Assembly (NCBI RefSeq): GCF_007860135.1 | Contig: NZ_SJPV01000002.1 | Coordinates: 144,955-208,954 of the forward strand | DNA from: Novipirellula artificiosorum | GTDB lineage: Bacteria > Planctomycetota > Planctomycetia > Pirellulales > Pirellulaceae | DNA: 64,000 bases | Direction: 5' to 3' | In this document: positions 18,761 through 27,707 of the stretch, one piece after another | Layout: every line of letters starts with the position of its first letter | Position numbering within the stretch: position 1 is the stretch's first letter | Translations under genes and position numbers: made by a program | The notes under the pieces: generated by a model | Seen by the model: only the letters and a program-made list of their open reading frames with translations | What the model was told of the DNA's origin: nothing | The model's database searches: none

Positions 18761-19038
18761 CTCACTGTTACACACATCTTTTGCTAATGCTAGCGATCCA
18801 TCGTCATGACAAGAATTCTTGTCTTCCGCAGACGCCTCCGACGCTCAACGAGATGATAAAGATGATCGCGAGTCTGGGCGGCTACATCGATCGCCCGTCG
18901 CAAAACAGCCATCCTGGCACGAAAACGCTTTGGATCGGTCTTCAGCAGACTCACAGCCTGTCCGCCGGTTGGCTCGCTTTTGGGCCGGAATCAAAAAAAT
19001 TTCGTCAGGCTAGATGTGTGTAACAGTGAGCCCAAAGG
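18753..19038 (+). mobile_element. Tn5-like deletion derivative (18761-19030) with 19-bp ends
   Basis: A 270-bp element bounded by perfect 19-bp inverted repeats: CTCACTGTTACACACATCT at 18761-18779 and its complement at 19012-19030. The end matches the Tn5 mosaic-end sequence at 15 of 19 positions as recalled. An exact 8-bp direct repeat CCCAAAGG flanks it at 18753-18760 and 19031-19038. It keeps the 3' end of a Tn5-type transposase gene on the plus strand. This is the structure expected of an internally deleted IS that could be moved in trans by a full-length relative. Confidence 0.88.
18838..19023 (+). pseudogene. Tn5/IS4-family transposase C-terminal fragment
   Basis: About 60 codons encode MIKMIASLGGYIDRPSQ, then GTKTLWIGLQQTHSLSAGW and LAFGPESKKF, matching the Tn5 transposase C-terminal dimerisation domain (compare IARLGGFMD and the W-x-LWEGW region of Tn5). 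The stop TAA at 19021-19023 lies inside the right terminal repeat, the usual place in this IS group. The catalytic DDE core is absent, so the fragment cannot transpose by itself. Confidence 0.85.
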
Positions 19039-19109
19039 AGAGGTAACGGTTCCGTAACTCGTCGATAAAGAACGACTTAATAACGGCACGACGTCGCTTA
19101 GCGAGTACA

Positions 19110-20240
19110 TCATACCGGTTGATTGAGCTGCTCTTGGAATCGCTCGAATAAATAGTGGCTATCATGAGGCCCCGAGGCTGCTTCGGGATGATATTGGACG
19201 CCGAACGCATTGTGTTGGCGGTGGCGAACGCCCGCGACCGTGTCATCGTTCAAGTTGCGATGCGTCACTTCGAGACAATCGGGAAGCGATTCCTCTTCCA
19301 CCGCAAAACCGTGATTCTGTGTCGTGATTTCCACTTTGCCGGTGGTCAAGTCAAAGACCGGTTGGTTAACACCTCGATGGCCAAATTTCAACTTAAAGGT
19401 CTTCGCACCGCACGCCAAAGACAACAATTGATGTCCGAGGCAAATGCCGAAAATCGGTACGTCTCCAATCAATTCGCGGATCGTTTGGTGGGCATATTCG
19501 AGAGGCTCGGGATCGCCGGGTCCGTTGGACAAAAAGACGCCATGGGGTTCGAGTTTTCGAATCTCGTCGGCCGACGTATTACCCGGAACAATGGTCACTC
19601 GATTGCCACGCGATGCAAAATGTCGCGGGATATTCCACTTCATGCCGAAGTCCATGCAGACGACATGTGCACCGCTGTTGTCGGATCTTGCATCGCCGAT
19701 CTCCAATGCCGTCCAATCATCGAGTCGGCTGTCCCAGGCATGAGTCTGGTTCGGCATCACTTCGCGAACGATATCTCGACCGACCAATCCGGGTGACGCT
19801 TTTGCTTTCTGGATCAAGCTTTCGTTATCCAAATCCAGTGTGGACAATACGCCGCGCATCGCTCCCTCGGTGCGAATGCGACGCACGAGTGCTCGTGTAT
19901 CGATCCCGGCGATCGCGACCAGGTTGTGCTTCTTTAGATAGCTCTGCAGATCACCTTCTGCTCGATAGTTGCTGTAGATGCGGCTGTCTTCACGAACGAT
20001 GAAGCCCGCCAACGAGGGAGCGTCGTGCTCGATATCGATGGAATTGACGCCATAGTTCCCGATTTCCGGGTAGGTCATCGTGACAATTTGGCCACGATAG
20101 CTGGGGTCGGTCAATATTTCTTGGTATCCGGTCATCGCGGTGTTGAAGACAACTTCGCCGTCGACTTCGCCGGCCGAGCCGATCGATTCACCTTGGTAAA
20201 CGGTACCGTCTTCGAGCGCGAGCTTTGCTGGTTGTGGCAT
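19110..20240 (-). CDS. carA: Carbamoyl-phosphate synthase small subunit
   Basis: The glutaminase subunit that feeds ammonia to CarB for carbamoyl phosphate, the precursor of pyrimidines and arginine. The protein is 376 residues, normal length. The N-terminal CarA domain includes VVFNTAMTGYQEILTDPSYR. The class I glutamine amidotransferase domain carries the nucleophile cysteine (about residue 267) in IFGICLGHQLLS, and QYHPEAASGP supplies the histidine and glutamate of the triad. carB is not adjacent. The gene ends about 70 bases from the Tn5-like element, so the mobile region has stopped just short of it. Confidence 0.96.
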   Translation of the reverse strand: MPQPAKLALEDGTVYQGESIGSAGEVDGEVVFNTAMTGYQEILTDPSYRGQIVTMTYPEIGNYGVNSIDIEHDAPSLAGFIVREDSRIYSNYRAEGDLQSYLKKHNLVAIAGIDTRALVRRIRTEGAMRGVLSTLDLDNESLIQKAKASPGLVGRDIVREVMPNQTHAWDSRLDDWTALEIGDARSDNSGAHVVCMDFGMKWNIPRHFASRGNRVTIVPGNTSADEIRKLEPHGVFLSNGPGDPEPLEYAHQTIRELIGDVPIFGICLGHQLLSLACGAKTFKLKFGHRGVNQPVFDLTTGKVEITTQNHGFAVEEESLPDCLEVTHRNLNDDTVAGVRHRQHNAFGVQYHPEAASGPHDSHYLFERFQEQLNQPV

Positions 20241-20284
20241 ATCTAAAGATTGCTGGGTTTCGAGTTTTGTGGGTGAGGAGTGAA

Positions 20285-22057
20285 TCAGGTATCGATCAGG
20301 TCATCCGGTTCAAGAATAGGAACCTCGTTTTCTTCAACTTCTTGCTGTTCCCGCCAAGCCTTGTTTTCGCGGTAGCTTTCGAGTTCTTCTTTCAACTGTT
20401 CCGTTTGAGGATTTTCTTCGGCCTCGCCAAGTTCCACCGCTTTGCTGCTCCACTCGATTGCCTTTTCGAAGTCCCCGGTTTCGGCGTAGCCGGCGGCCAG
20501 GGTGCTGAGGATGTGGGCCTCTTTGTACTCGGTCAGTTCCGCCGCTTGTTGTCCCAGTTCGACGGACCGCTTTCCATTGCGGACCTCGTCATTGGGTGAC
20601 GTTGCCAGAACCCAGGCCAAGTTATTCAAGATGCCTGGCAGATCGACGTTCGAATCCTCTGCATGATCGATGGCACGCTCGTAGTCGGCAATCGCTTCGG
20701 CATGTTCACCAACACTCAGCAATGCGTCGGCGCGCGACCGCAACACCGATGCATTGTTTGGATCGCGATCGAGAACACCGTTCAGTACTTCGATCGCTTT
20801 TCGCGGCCGCTCGTCGCGGGAGTACAACGTTGCCAATTGAAGTTGGCGATCGACACTCGACGGATCACGTCCCGCCAACAATTTCATGTCATTGATTGCA
20901 TCTGCCATGCGGCCCTCTTCGACAGCGATCAAGCAACGAACGAAGATCGTCGCATCGGCCTCGGCGACTGAAGGGTTGATCCGAATCGCCGCTCGCATGT
21001 CTTCTTTGGCCGCTTTGATGTCGCCACGTGAGAGTGCAATTTCGGCGCGTTGCAACATGGAAATCGGATCCTTCGGCTGCATCGCGAGCGCTTTGTTGAA
21101 GTCCGCGACCGCCTGTTCATCTTTACCTTGCATGCGGTACAAGAATCCTCGGATGCGATACATCCCTTCGCTGGGTTTCGCCTCGAGCGACTTGGTCACG
21201 AGCGCCATTGCATCGTCCATTCGTTTGCGATCGACCAATTCTTGGACGACCGCTTGGGCAAGGATTTGGTTGCCCGGTTGCTCGGTCAGAATTTGTTCCA
21301 TGTCCGCAATCGCGCCGTCAACGTCGTCCTGCTGCATCCGCAGCGCGGCGCGAGCTTGTAGCGCTTCGACATTGGTTGGATCAATCTCGATCGCCTTGTT
21401 CAAGTCGTCCATTCTTTCTTGATCGGAGTCTTGCTTGATGGCTCGCAGCAAATAGGCACCCGATTGTTGCACCGGATCGTCCTCAAGCAACTCGATCGCT
21501 TTGGTGGCGGCTTCGACGACTTTCTCGGGGTTCTCGTCCAGTACCAAGTTCAACCTTGCGATCAACAAAAAGGCTTCGACTAACGTCGGGTCGTTTTCGA
21601 CCGCATCGTCGAGCACTTCAAGCGCCTCGTCACGGAGCTGTATCTGGCGACGGCCACGGACACGCGCCATCACCGCGGCGAGTTGTTGACTACGCTGAAG
21701 CAGCACGCTGCCAAGAATCTTCTTCGCAAAAGCGGTGTTTTCCTCGTTCAGCCCCTTGGCCAATGCCGACTCAAGCAGCGTTGATACCGCCTCAAGCTCT
21801 GCGGGAGTTTCCGCGTCGATGCGCGCCAGCACGGCTTCATCAAAGTCGGCCTGCCCTGGATCGGGCGTGTACGTGTCCGCGGGTTTGGGGTCAACGGGCT
21901 GCGTTTCCGACTGCGTCGTAGCGGTCCCTCCCTCCGTCGACGTTTGCTGCGCCAGCGCCGTCGGCAAGGCCATTTCGCTGATCAGAAACCAACCGCTAAC
22001 GCACCACAGGGCTGCGGTGCGAAACGATCGCGGCAGCACCATCAATTGCAATTTCAT
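20285..22057 (-). CDS. Secreted TPR-repeat protein
   Basis: A 590-residue protein with an N-terminal signal peptide (cleavage near ALAQ, about residue 37) and a Gln/Thr-rich segment, then many tetratricopeptide repeats over most of the length, for example DPTNVEALQARAALRMQQDD and DPNNASVLRSRADALLSVGE. A C-terminal repeat resembles Sel1/TPR units, followed by a charged EEN-rich tail. TPR arrays bind proteins. The ATG at 22057 was preferred over the TTG two codons upstream. It lies 45 bases upstream of carA on the same strand and may share a transcript. No enzymatic domain is visible. Confidence 0.85.
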   Translation of the reverse strand: MKLQLMVLPRSFRTAALWCVSGWFLISEMALPTALAQQTSTEGGTATTQSETQPVDPKPADTYTPDPGQADFDEAVLARIDAETPAELEAVSTLLESALAKGLNEENTAFAKKILGSVLLQRSQQLAAVMARVRGRRQIQLRDEALEVLDDAVENDPTLVEAFLLIARLNLVLDENPEKVVEAATKAIELLEDDPVQQSGAYLLRAIKQDSDQERMDDLNKAIEIDPTNVEALQARAALRMQQDDVDGAIADMEQILTEQPGNQILAQAVVQELVDRKRMDDAMALVTKSLEAKPSEGMYRIRGFLYRMQGKDEQAVADFNKALAMQPKDPISMLQRAEIALSRGDIKAAKEDMRAAIRINPSVAEADATIFVRCLIAVEEGRMADAINDMKLLAGRDPSSVDRQLQLATLYSRDERPRKAIEVLNGVLDRDPNNASVLRSRADALLSVGEHAEAIADYERAIDHAEDSNVDLPGILNNLAWVLATSPNDEVRNGKRSVELGQQAAELTEYKEAHILSTLAAGYAETGDFEKAIEWSSKAVELGEAEENPQTEQLKEELESYRENKAWREQQEVEENEVPILEPDDLIDT

Positions 22058-22170
22058 TTTCAAAGCTCGTCACAGGTGAGGCAAGGAATCCTGTGGCGCA
22101 TTATGACGAACACTTGCCGCTTCGCGAAGTCGGCCTACTGCATTTATCGGTTTATGGGAGGAATTCTTCG

Positions 22171-22635
22171 CTAATGGGCATATTCTTCCGAAGTGGCTTC
22201 GATTTTGCCCTGAAGCTCTGCGTTCTGCTGGCGGAGCGTGTTCAACTCGTTCAAGACCGTATTGAATTCGGTTGCAGCGTCTTGCCAGAAGTCGCCATCG
22301 CGAAACTTGATCGATGAAACCGTTTCCCCCTTAGCAACCGAGGCGATCGCCGTCCGCAAACGGTACATCGGGCCGGCGAATCGATTGCTCAGCACCAGTG
22401 TGTCACGCAAAAAGATCGGCAACATCACTGCCATCACCACCAAAATCGGTGCCTGAGCCAAAGTGGATGATTTCACGGCTTCCCAAAACGGTTGGTTGAT
22501 CACGGCTGCAAACGTCCGTACCGACACATTGACGGCAATCAAGCAGAGCACAAACAGCGTCCAATGAAACATCACACGAGCGGCGATGGACCATTGGACC
22601 TTGGGGTCAACAAGGATTCGAGAGCGATTGGACAT
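22171..22635 (-). CDS. Two-helix membrane protein with HAMP-like domain
   Basis: A 154-residue protein: a short cytoplasmic start, a membrane helix (FHWTLFVLCLIAVNVSV), an outer loop, a second helix (APILVVMAVMLPIFL), then a HAMP-like linker (RFAGPMYRLRTAIASVAKGE) and a coiled-coil tail of about 40 residues. It resembles the sensor half of a chemoreceptor or histidine kinase that stops before any signalling output. It could pass a signal to a separate partner. The ATG at 22635 was preferred over a TTG five codons upstream. The TPR gene follows downstream on the same strand. Confidence 0.75.
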   Translation of the reverse strand: MSNRSRILVDPKVQWSIAARVMFHWTLFVLCLIAVNVSVRTFAAVINQPFWEAVKSSTLAQAPILVVMAVMLPIFLRDTLVLSNRFAGPMYRLRTAIASVAKGETVSSIKFRDGDFWQDAATEFNTVLNELNTLRQQNAELQGKIEATSEEYAH

Positions 22636-22702
22636 GAGTTTGATCGTCAAGCATGAGTGTTTTGTTTTGAACTTTTAGGCGACAGGCAAAAGCTTTCTTA
22701 CC

Positions 22703-22759
22703 GTACGGCGGGCTTCCAAGTCCGTTGGAAGTCGCGACGGACAAGGTTGTCCGTCGTAC
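22703..22759. repeat. Imperfect palindrome between divergent genes
   Basis: Starts GTACGGCGGGCTTCCAAGTC and ends ACAAGGTTGTCCGTCGTAC. The outer arms pair at about 17 of 23 positions. It resembles the dispersed short palindromes found elsewhere in this window and sits in a 455-base gap (22636-23090) in which nothing else was recognised. Confidence 0.55.
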
Positions 22760-23090
22760 AAATGGTAAATTGGCTTCTGCCGCTCGTCTGAGGGAAACTG
22801 AGCAAGTCTAGGTCGTGATCTTTGGTCATTTGTCCACATGCACAAACCCGATGCTTCGATTTGCCGGATCGCTGTGCGTTGCCGTACGCATCGTCGGCAT
22901 GATCGTTAGAACTGACTCCTCAGATCACAAAACCCTGCATGCTTCTGCATGCCATTGCGTCGGTTGGTCGCGAACGAACCGATTGAAACACCAGCCACCG
23001 ATAATCCGGAAGGCCGATTTGGGGGAGAAATGCGGCCTTGGTTTGTCCTTCCCGGGTCGCTGCTGCCACGATTTAACGATCCGTCAATGG

Positions 23091-23957
23091 ATGAATTTGA
23101 TGAATAGAGACAAGTCACGCTCTCAGGAAATGTTCACCTTCTCGATGGTTGCGGCCGCTGCCATGGTGATTACGGCTGCGATCACGGCGGAGCATCGCGC
23201 CGAAGCAGAATGGCATACACATGTGAACCGGCTGGGTCGATTGTGGGGTGTCGGTTGGGGGGACGGCTACCAAGCGTGTCAGTGCTCGGAATGCCGGATT
23301 TTGGCGGATTTGCCACCAAAAACCTTCTGTGAAATGCAGCAACAGGGATCCCGGTGTAGAGATGCCGGATGCCAAGGTGGGTGCGATCAAGCGTGTGACC
23401 AACCGGGCTGCTTGCAAGGAGGGGCCCTCTTTTATCAGCCGAGTCAATACGGATCTCACTATTTTGAACCGATGAGCCACCTGACGCCTCCGCCCAATCT
23501 GCCGCTCTACGGAAGCGAAGACGAGACACCCGCGATGCGTTATGGGGTGCCAACCGATGAGGCTTGGAATCCCCGAGCCGACATGGATGAACGACCCGCA
23601 GAAGAAATGCCCGCAGAAGAGTTGCAGAAAAACATCCCTGATTCGGCACGTTTGCCGCTGCCGATCCGAGTTGGGCGGTTGGCACCGGTCGTCAATCCGA
23701 TTCTCAGTCTGGACACGCCTAGCTTGGATCCTGTGGTCGACGGGTTCCCGGTTCCACCTGAGCCACGGCGCGTCGCAGTCCTGAATCGCTCCGTGCAGAG
23801 CAACGAACCGGTACGGCTGCCGGCCGTGAACGCTCCCACGCCTTCACGTCCAATGGCGAGCCTGGGGCAAAGTGCAACCACGAGCCCGGTGCGACTCCCC
23901 ATGCCGGCTGGTGCGCCCACGCAAAACCGACCGGTGCGATTGCCCACGATCGATTGA
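23091..23957 (+). CDS. Cysteine-rich secreted/anchored protein with VRLP repeats
   Basis: A 288-residue protein of unknown function. After about 20 charged residues there is a hydrophobic signal-like segment (MFTFSMVAAAAMVITAAITA). Next is a cysteine cluster (CQCSEC at about 60-65, then CRDAGCQGGCDQACDQPGC), which could form disulfides or bind metal. The C-terminal half is proline-rich, with the recurring motif PVRLP three times before the end. The ATG at 23091 was chosen as the first giving an immediate signal sequence; upstream frame is open but not protein-like. Similar small Cys/Pro-rich exported proteins are common in planctomycetes and may belong to the cell wall. Confidence 0.65.
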   Translation: MNLMNRDKSRSQEMFTFSMVAAAAMVITAAITAEHRAEAEWHTHVNRLGRLWGVGWGDGYQACQCSECRILADLPPKTFCEMQQQGSRCRDAGCQGGCDQACDQPGCLQGGALFYQPSQYGSHYFEPMSHLTPPPNLPLYGSEDETPAMRYGVPTDEAWNPRADMDERPAEEMPAEELQKNIPDSARLPLPIRVGRLAPVVNPILSLDTPSLDPVVDGFPVPPEPRRVAVLNRSVQSNEPVRLPAVNAPTPSRPMASLGQSATTSPVRLPMPAGAPTQNRPVRLPTID

Positions 23958-24192
23958 TTTGCTGTGACGGCTATCGTTGGGACGCGTCATCGCCTTGTGA
24001 TGCTGACACGCACGATGCGGGCCCGGTCATTTTGATACCCTTTGCGCGCATGTCAAACCGGTTGATACTGTGTCGGGTTGGCCGCTCGGGACGTTCTGGC
24101 GGCTTTTGACTTTACACTGTTTTGCTACAAAGTTTGCCAAGTTCTTCGCGCGAGCATCGTCGCTGGATCTTTGGCGTGGAGAAACGTTTTCA

Positions 24193-24654
24193 ATGCAACG
24201 TACACTGGTACTACTGAAGCCCGATTGTGTTCAACGCCGATTGATGGGCGAAGTGATCTCGCGATTCGAAGCCAAGGGGCTCGAAATCGTCGCGATGAAG
24301 ATGATCCGAATCACTCCTGAGCTGTCACGACAGCATTATGCGGAACACGTCGAGAAACCTTTCTACAGGGGGCTCGAGGCATTTATCACCTCGGCTCCTG
24401 TCTTGGCGATGGCGATCGAGGGATTGGAAGTGATCCGCGTTGTTCGTGAAATGCTCGGAGCGACGAGCGGGTTGAAGGCAGCTGCGGGAACCATTCGCGG
24501 CGACTACAGCAGTAGCCGGCAGATGAACCTGGTTCATGCCAGTGACGGTGAAGAAGCCGCCTCTCGCGAGCTCAAGCTTTACTTCAGCGAAGAAGAGTTT
24601 TGCGAATTCGACTCGGTGATGACGCCGTTCATGAGAGCCGGCGACGAGTCTTGA
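24193..24654 (+). CDS. ndk: Nucleoside diphosphate kinase
   Basis: It transfers the gamma-phosphate of ATP to other nucleoside diphosphates via a phosphohistidine. The protein is 153 residues, standard length. It begins MQRTLVLLKPDCVQRRLMGE with the conserved lysine at residue 9. The phosphorylated histidine is at residue 115 in NLVHASD. The arginine and phenylalanine ligands are in GLEAFITSAPV and GATSGLKAAAGTIRGDY. The ATG at 24193 gives the true N-terminus; the frame is open upstream to 24070 without protein-like content. It converges with a small lipoprotein gene. Confidence 0.96.
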   Translation: MQRTLVLLKPDCVQRRLMGEVISRFEAKGLEIVAMKMIRITPELSRQHYAEHVEKPFYRGLEAFITSAPVLAMAIEGLEVIRVVREMLGATSGLKAAAGTIRGDYSSSRQMNLVHASDGEEAASRELKLYFSEEEFCEFDSVMTPFMRAGDES

Positions 24655-24787
24655 ATCGTCGGGGCTGCGACCGCATGCGAAGCGAGTTCGCGTTTGGGGA
24701 CAGAATCGTCCCGTCTTAACAAGAATTCGCCCGCATGCCGGAGGGAGCGAACCGCATGCTAAGATCCAACAAGGCTTGGCTGGATTG

Positions 24788-25027
24788 TTAGCGACGATCG
24801 AGCTTTTCTTCGGCCCGAGCCGCTTTGAGTGCCGCGGCTTCACGCGGCAGCTTGAATTCGGGCCCTGCGGGGAAGTATTGGATATCGTCCTGCAAGTAAT
24901 ACGGGCTCGGCAGCGTTTGGCCGTTGAGCGAAACCTGGCATCCGGTTGCGGAAATCACGCAAAGACCTGAAAAAACCGCCGCCGCGGCTAAACGTGTGAT
25001 GCGTTGTTTCTTCGACTGGTGGCTCAT
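24788..25027 (-). CDS. Small lipoprotein with LPSPYYL motif
   Basis: A 79-residue protein. A short basic start and a hydrophobic stretch precede a lipobox-like ISATGC (cysteine at about residue 30), so it is probably lipid-anchored. The mature part reads SLNGQTLPSPYYLQDDIQYF, then AGPEFKLPREAAALKA and a charged end. This resembles a short conserved planctomycete family without known function. The ATG at 25027 is chosen because it begins the signal peptide. Confidence 0.72.
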   Translation of the reverse strand: MSHQSKKQRITRLAAAAVFSGLCVISATGCQVSLNGQTLPSPYYLQDDIQYFPAGPEFKLPREAAALKAARAEEKLDRR

Positions 25028-25199
25028 CGTTGGTGCCTTCGTGAATTTCCGGCGATTGGCTAGGAGGTCGATATCATCAGACTCTTGCTGCACACGCTGT
25101 GCGTCAATTGTCCTCACAACCCCTATCGGCCAAACAATCGGTACATCTTTACTTCTCAGCACCGATTCGCTTCAAAAACCTCCAATTCGTCAATGCTAA

Positions 25200-26522
25200 C
25201 TACTCAAAATCCCGCGGTTGAGGTTCGATGGGCACTGGAACGGGCGCACGGAGGTCCTCGAAACCGAGTTGTCCAATCGGTTCATCGTCGCCCAAAGCGA
25301 GATCATCCTCCTCCGTTGCTATCGCCGTCGGCTCCTGCTGAGGCAATTGCTGTACCGATGGTTCGGTGACCCTTGGCGTGGCGGTCTCAACTGCTGACGG
25401 CTCCTTCGTGTCGCCGCCCATTCCACCGAACAAGCCTCCTAGCGCCGAGCCGATGCCACCTAGCACCGACTTTCCGCTGCTTTTTTCGGTCGCCGAGTCC
25501 AAAGGCATCTCTCCAGAGCCGGCAATCGAAGCGGCTGCGGCCTTTTCCCCGTTCGGTGCAAATGGCTTGGCCGCTGTTAGGTCCAAAGACATCGTGTAGA
25601 GTTTTTCGTCCCGAATGAGCTGAATTTCGAGCGGTTCTTGGCTGTTCCAATCGCTCAATTTGTTGAGGAATTGTTCGCCAGAGGCGATAAACTCATCGTC
25701 GATCGAAACGATCCGATCACTCGTTCGCAGCCCCAGCGATTCGCCGGCTGACCCCGGTTTCACATGGCTGACGACAGCTCCTCGGATGTTCTGGCCGTTT
25801 TCGACCTCAATTCCCAGCCTGGCTGCAGACATGTCACCGCGAGGCTGAGCCGCAACGGACTTTTTCAGCGTCTCGGAGGCCGCAGGTGTCTCTGCAAGCT
25901 GCTCGACCAACGGTAGCGACAGGTTTCCCGATTCTTGACCTCGGATCACTCGTGCCACCACGCGATCGCCTGGCTTTTTCTGGTCCAAGACGCCCCGCAC
26001 CGCCGCCACGTTCGCCGTCGGTTGGCCGTCGAGCGAAATGATCAAATCTCCCACTCGCAATCCAGCTTCATCCGCCAGCGATTGGTCGGAAATCCGACTG
26101 ACGATCAACCCCTCAGGCAATCCCCCCGGTTGAGCACTCGACGACTTGACGTCCACTCCGATCGAAACGTTACCGACCGCCGAGTCGGTGGTGTCACCCC
26201 GATCCAAGATCGACTTTCCGAGCAATTCGTCCGCTTCCGCGTCCGATTGGGGCAAGTCAGCGCGATTGGGCGAAACGGGCTGGGCGGGGCGCATCGAACG
26301 CAGCGTTCGATCGGCTGAGTTCCTGCCCGAATTCAGCGAGCCATTGGACGGCATCGGTCGCTGAGCGGGTTCGCGATAGGGCGCTCCGGGGCGATACGAT
26401 GATCCGTTCAGCCGAGCCCGCAGTCGAGGAAATAGTTGCGCGTGGGCTGAATCTGTAGCGAAAAAAGTGACAAATCCAACGGTCATCGCGAGAATCAGAG
26501 AAGGCGATCGTTGGTGAATCAT
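25200..26522 (-). CDS. Secreted protein with two PDZ domains
   Basis: A 440-residue protein with a signal peptide ending near SAHAQ (about residue 28) and a basic Ser/Pro-rich linker. The first PDZ domain is around GGLPEGLIVSRISDQSLADE and GLRVGDLIISLDGQP; the second is around GAVVSHVKPGSAGESLGLR and DRIVSIDDEFIASG. A low-complexity Gly/Pro/Glu-rich tail follows. PDZ domains of this type occur in HtrA and CtpA proteases, but no protease domain with a His-Asp-Ser or Ser-Lys set is visible. It is probably a periplasmic binding adaptor. The ATG at 26522 begins the signal peptide. Confidence 0.82.
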   Translation of the reverse strand: MIHQRSPSLILAMTVGFVTFFATDSAHAQLFPRLRARLNGSSYRPGAPYREPAQRPMPSNGSLNSGRNSADRTLRSMRPAQPVSPNRADLPQSDAEADELLGKSILDRGDTTDSAVGNVSIGVDVKSSSAQPGGLPEGLIVSRISDQSLADEAGLRVGDLIISLDGQPTANVAAVRGVLDQKKPGDRVVARVIRGQESGNLSLPLVEQLAETPAASETLKKSVAAQPRGDMSAARLGIEVENGQNIRGAVVSHVKPGSAGESLGLRTSDRIVSIDDEFIASGEQFLNKLSDWNSQEPLEIQLIRDEKLYTMSLDLTAAKPFAPNGEKAAAASIAGSGEMPLDSATEKSSGKSVLGGIGSALGGLFGGMGGDTKEPSAVETATPRVTEPSVQQLPQQEPTAIATEEDDLALGDDEPIGQLGFEDLRAPVPVPIEPQPRDFE

Positions 26523-26660
26523 ACCGAGGTACCTGTGGGTTGAGAATCGAGAGTGGTGCCAAGCACGGTCCGTGCGGCGAACCAAGTAATACGGTACAAA
26601 ACATCATACGTGGACCGCATCCGAACAGATAGTACTCCGTCCAACAACGGGAACCCTTCA

Positions 26661-27707
26661 TTGAGCTCCATCCGAACTCGCCTAGCCGACTTAGCGGAGT
26701 TGACGGCCTTTTTGCCGAAGCTACTTGAGAAGCTTTCGATTGCGCGCGGTCAAATCATTGTGGATCAACTGCGCAGTGCCATCGACGACGGCAAGGGTGA
26801 CGCCATCGTGATTGTTGAGGCGATCGACGAGGCAGCGGGGTGTGAAGCTCGCATCGCTGCCGCAATCTTGATCGATCATGTCAAAGGAGCCACGGAGCCG
26901 CCAAATGACTCTGCCACGATGTTGCACGCCGGTTGGATTGACAGCCATCAAAACGGCCATCCGCCCGAAGCGATCCGCTCCTTACGCACGCTTTTGAACC
27001 AGACACTTGTGCAGCGAGGCGTTCATTTCGTTCAGTGGGCGACGGACGCAGACGATTATAGCGAAGCTGCCGAAACATGGAGCGAAGGCCTCGGCTTCGA
27101 ATGGGCGGCCGATTTGGACTACATGACCGTCGACCTCAACGGCTCCAAAATCGCACCGCTGGCCAACATTCCCGAGACATTGAGCTTTCGGCCGCTGCAG
27201 TGGGAGGGTGGCAATTTGGCCCGTCCAGACCAGTTCGCGTCACTCGTGCAACAAACGTACGTCGACACCCTCGATTGCCCGGCACTGCTGAAATACAGAA
27301 CGGCTGCAGAAACCTTGCGCAATTACCAGCAATCCGCCGCCTTTGCACCCCAGTTGTGGTTTGAGATCCTGCGTAAATCGGATGCGATCGATCGCGAAAG
27401 GGGGGCAGCTTCGGTGGGGGTGCTGATCATGGGGCTGCATGGTGGGGAGGATGAGGCCGATGCACCACCGAACGGGAATCCCAACGCGGCGGTCACCGAG
27501 TTGGTTTACATGGGGATCGTTGCCGACGTCCGTGGTGAATCTTTTGGCTCGCAGGTGATGCAGTTTGCGCTGCAAACCAGTCATCAATTTGGAGCCGATC
27601 GGATGATCTTGGCGGTGGACCAACAGAACCACTACGCCCGCCGCTTGTACGAGGCGTGTGGCATGCGTTGCATGCTCAATGAATCGGTAGCGGTCAAAAA
27701 ACTGTAG
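26661..27707 (+). CDS. GNAT-family N-acetyltransferase
   Basis: About 348 residues. The C-terminal third carries the acetyl-CoA fold: a VTELVYMGIVADVRGESFGS segment corresponds to motif A, then MQFALQTSHQFGADRMIL and NHYARRLYEACGMRC, the usual N-x-x-A-x-x-L-Y end. The N-terminal half is a divergent, possibly second, GNAT-like domain. Acceptor unknown. No ATG exists near the start; the TTG at 26661 gives MSSIRTRLADLAELTAF and leaves room for the divergent PDZ gene promoter, while a GTG at 26553 is the other choice. Confidence 0.75.
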   Translation: MSSIRTRLADLAELTAFLPKLLEKLSIARGQIIVDQLRSAIDDGKGDAIVIVEAIDEAAGCEARIAAAILIDHVKGATEPPNDSATMLHAGWIDSHQNGHPPEAIRSLRTLLNQTLVQRGVHFVQWATDADDYSEAAETWSEGLGFEWAADLDYMTVDLNGSKIAPLANIPETLSFRPLQWEGGNLARPDQFASLVQQTYVDTLDCPALLKYRTAAETLRNYQQSAAFAPQLWFEILRKSDAIDRERGAASVGVLIMGLHGGEDEADAPPNGNPNAAVTELVYMGIVADVRGESFGSQVMQFALQTSHQFGADRMILAVDQQNHYARRLYEACGMRCMLNESVAVKKL

